Source: Acidobacteriota bacterium
Lineage (GTDB): Bacteria; Acidobacteriota; Thermoanaerobaculia; Multivoradales; UBA5704
Direction of reading: 5' to 3'
Assembly: GCA_003223675.1 (NCBI GenBank)
Contig: QHVW01000248.1
Location: 1-7,673, forward strand
DNA: 7,673 nucleotides
The position numbers were made by a program, and so were the translations under genes. Position 1 is the stretch's first letter. Every line of letters starts with the position of its first letter. Of the stretch, positions 7,131 to 7,673 are shown piece after piece. A model generated the notes under the pieces. It was given only the letters and a program-made list of their open reading frames with translations, did not search any database and was not told the origin of the DNA.

Positions 7131-7171
7131 AAAAAAGGACGGCCCCCCGGGCGCACCACCCCCGGGAGGCC
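7131..7171 (-). terminator. Intrinsic terminator of the 127-residue hypothetical gene
   Basis: On the minus strand an 11-bp GC-rich stem (arms 7171-7161 and 7151-7141, one G-T pair, 9-base loop) is followed by GTCCTTTTTT. It lies about 60 bases after the stop codon at 7232 and separates that gene from the thioredoxin-like gene. Confidence 0.85.
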
Positions 7172-7231
7172 CGTCAAAGGGCCCCTGATTTCGATTCAGT
7201 TGTCAAAGAACCCGATACAGCTTCCGGACGA

Positions 7232-7615
7232 CTACTTCTGCTGCGTGGGCGGCGGTCCCGCCGGTGCCGGCGCCGGCGTGTCGGCCGGCGCCTTCTTCTT
7301 ACGGGGCCGGCGCGGCTTGACGCCGAAGCCGAGGAGCGTCTGGTTGTCGAACCCGAGGGTGCCCCGGAGCACCGCCGCGAGATGCAGGTGGAGATCCTTG
7401 CCCCGCTTCTCGAGATCCTTCCGCTGCCGCACGGTCTCCTGCAGGGAGCCGCGCAGGTCCTGCTGCTTGGTGTCCATCCCCTTGGCCTCGGCGATGAGCC
7501 CTTCGAGCTCCGTCGCCTTGTCCTTGAGGTAGGGCATGTCCGTCAGGTGGGGCTGGAGAGCGGCGTTGAGCAGCTCCCAGTCCGAGATGAGTTTCGCCAG
7601 AGTAAAGGTAGCCAT
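7232..7615 (-). CDS. Small coiled-coil hypothetical protein
   Basis: 127 residues, function not recognised. The start is ATG at 7615 with AAGGAG seven bases upstream. It has no signal peptide or TM helix. Residues 1-30 (MATFTLAKLISDWELLNAAL) are mixed helical. Residues 33-80 are charged and helical with heptad-like spacing (ELEGLIAEAKGMD, QQDLRGSLQETVRQRKDLEKRGKDL), suggesting a coiled coil or helical bundle. After LGFDNQTLLGFGVKP comes a basic patch (PRRPRKKK) and a Pro/Ala-rich disordered tail ending in QQK. The basic tail might bind nucleic acid or be a flexible linker; this is inference. It is transcribed alone with a strong terminator. Codon use, ribosome-binding site and terminator support a real gene. 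Confidence 0.85.
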   Translation of the reverse strand: MATFTLAKLISDWELLNAALQPHLTDMPYLKDKATELEGLIAEAKGMDTKQQDLRGSLQETVRQRKDLEKRGKDLHLHLAAVLRGTLGFDNQTLLGFGVKPRRPRKKKAPADTPAPAPAGPPPTQQK

Positions 7616-7673
7616 GATCTTTCTCCTTTTTTGGTTGTCGTTTCGAGGGATTCCCGCCCTCGTTCGGTTTCGG
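7616..7673 (-). promoter_or_regulatory. Leader of the hypothetical gene
   Basis: Contains the A-rich AAAAAAGGAG ribosome-binding site (about 7623-7632) and an imperfect CGAGGG...CCCTCG dyad (7645-7661) to its right. No promoter boxes can be called; the window ends here. Confidence 0.4.

Noticed and set aside
6412..7188. + strand frame of 258 codons opposite the thioredoxin-like gene
   Set aside because: Antisense shadow; no ribosome-binding site or domain.

Overview
The window comes from a GC-rich bacterial genome with short intergenic gaps and clear Shine-Dalgarno sites. The gene set is a multi-pass sensor kinase, a class D-like sortase with an LPKTA-type substrate, an EttA-type ABC-F protein, an RskA-type anti-sigma fragment and a thioredoxin-fold/TPR protein. 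It is compatible with an Acidobacteriota-type lineage, but that placement is inference from protein style; no marker gene is present.

Layout. A membrane histidine kinase runs on + from beyond the left edge to 2782. Its sensor region carries an exact in-frame tandem duplication of 112 codons (185-520 and 521-856, one mismatch), and its last 19 codons are read from a dispersed repeat. From 2865 to 4431 there is a minus-strand module: an LPKTA-anchored, Thr/Gly-rich surface protein (3624-4244), a strong UUCG-capped hairpin with a T-run, then the sortase (2868-3551). The module is bracketed by two inverted copies of a composite hairpin repeat (2718-2864 and 4432-4650). The right copy has been split by a different 76-bp palindromic element (4511-4586).

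From 4653 to 6210 (minus) lies a damaged ettA. About 27 residues holding Walker B of the first ATPase domain are missing in frame, and the 3' end is lost. The gene is joined out of frame to the last 48 codons of an RskA-type anti-sigma factor.

From 6466 to 7032 (minus) is the most interesting gene: a thioredoxin-fold protein interrupted by a single in-frame TGA exactly where the first cysteine of the CxxC redox motif belongs (PM-TGA-GAC). A compact hairpin with a GGA loop starts directly after the TGA, at the spacing expected of a bacterial SECIS. The gene is best read as a UxxC selenoprotein of 188 residues that ordinary gene calling would split or call a pseudogene. At the right end is a small coiled-coil hypothetical protein (7232-7615, minus) with its own intrinsic terminator.

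Functional links: the sortase and LPKTA protein form an enzyme-substrate pair at the cell surface. The other genes appear to be independent units. Several structural oddities in one short stretch (duplication, deletion, chimeric junction) mean that assembly error must be excluded before they are treated as biology.
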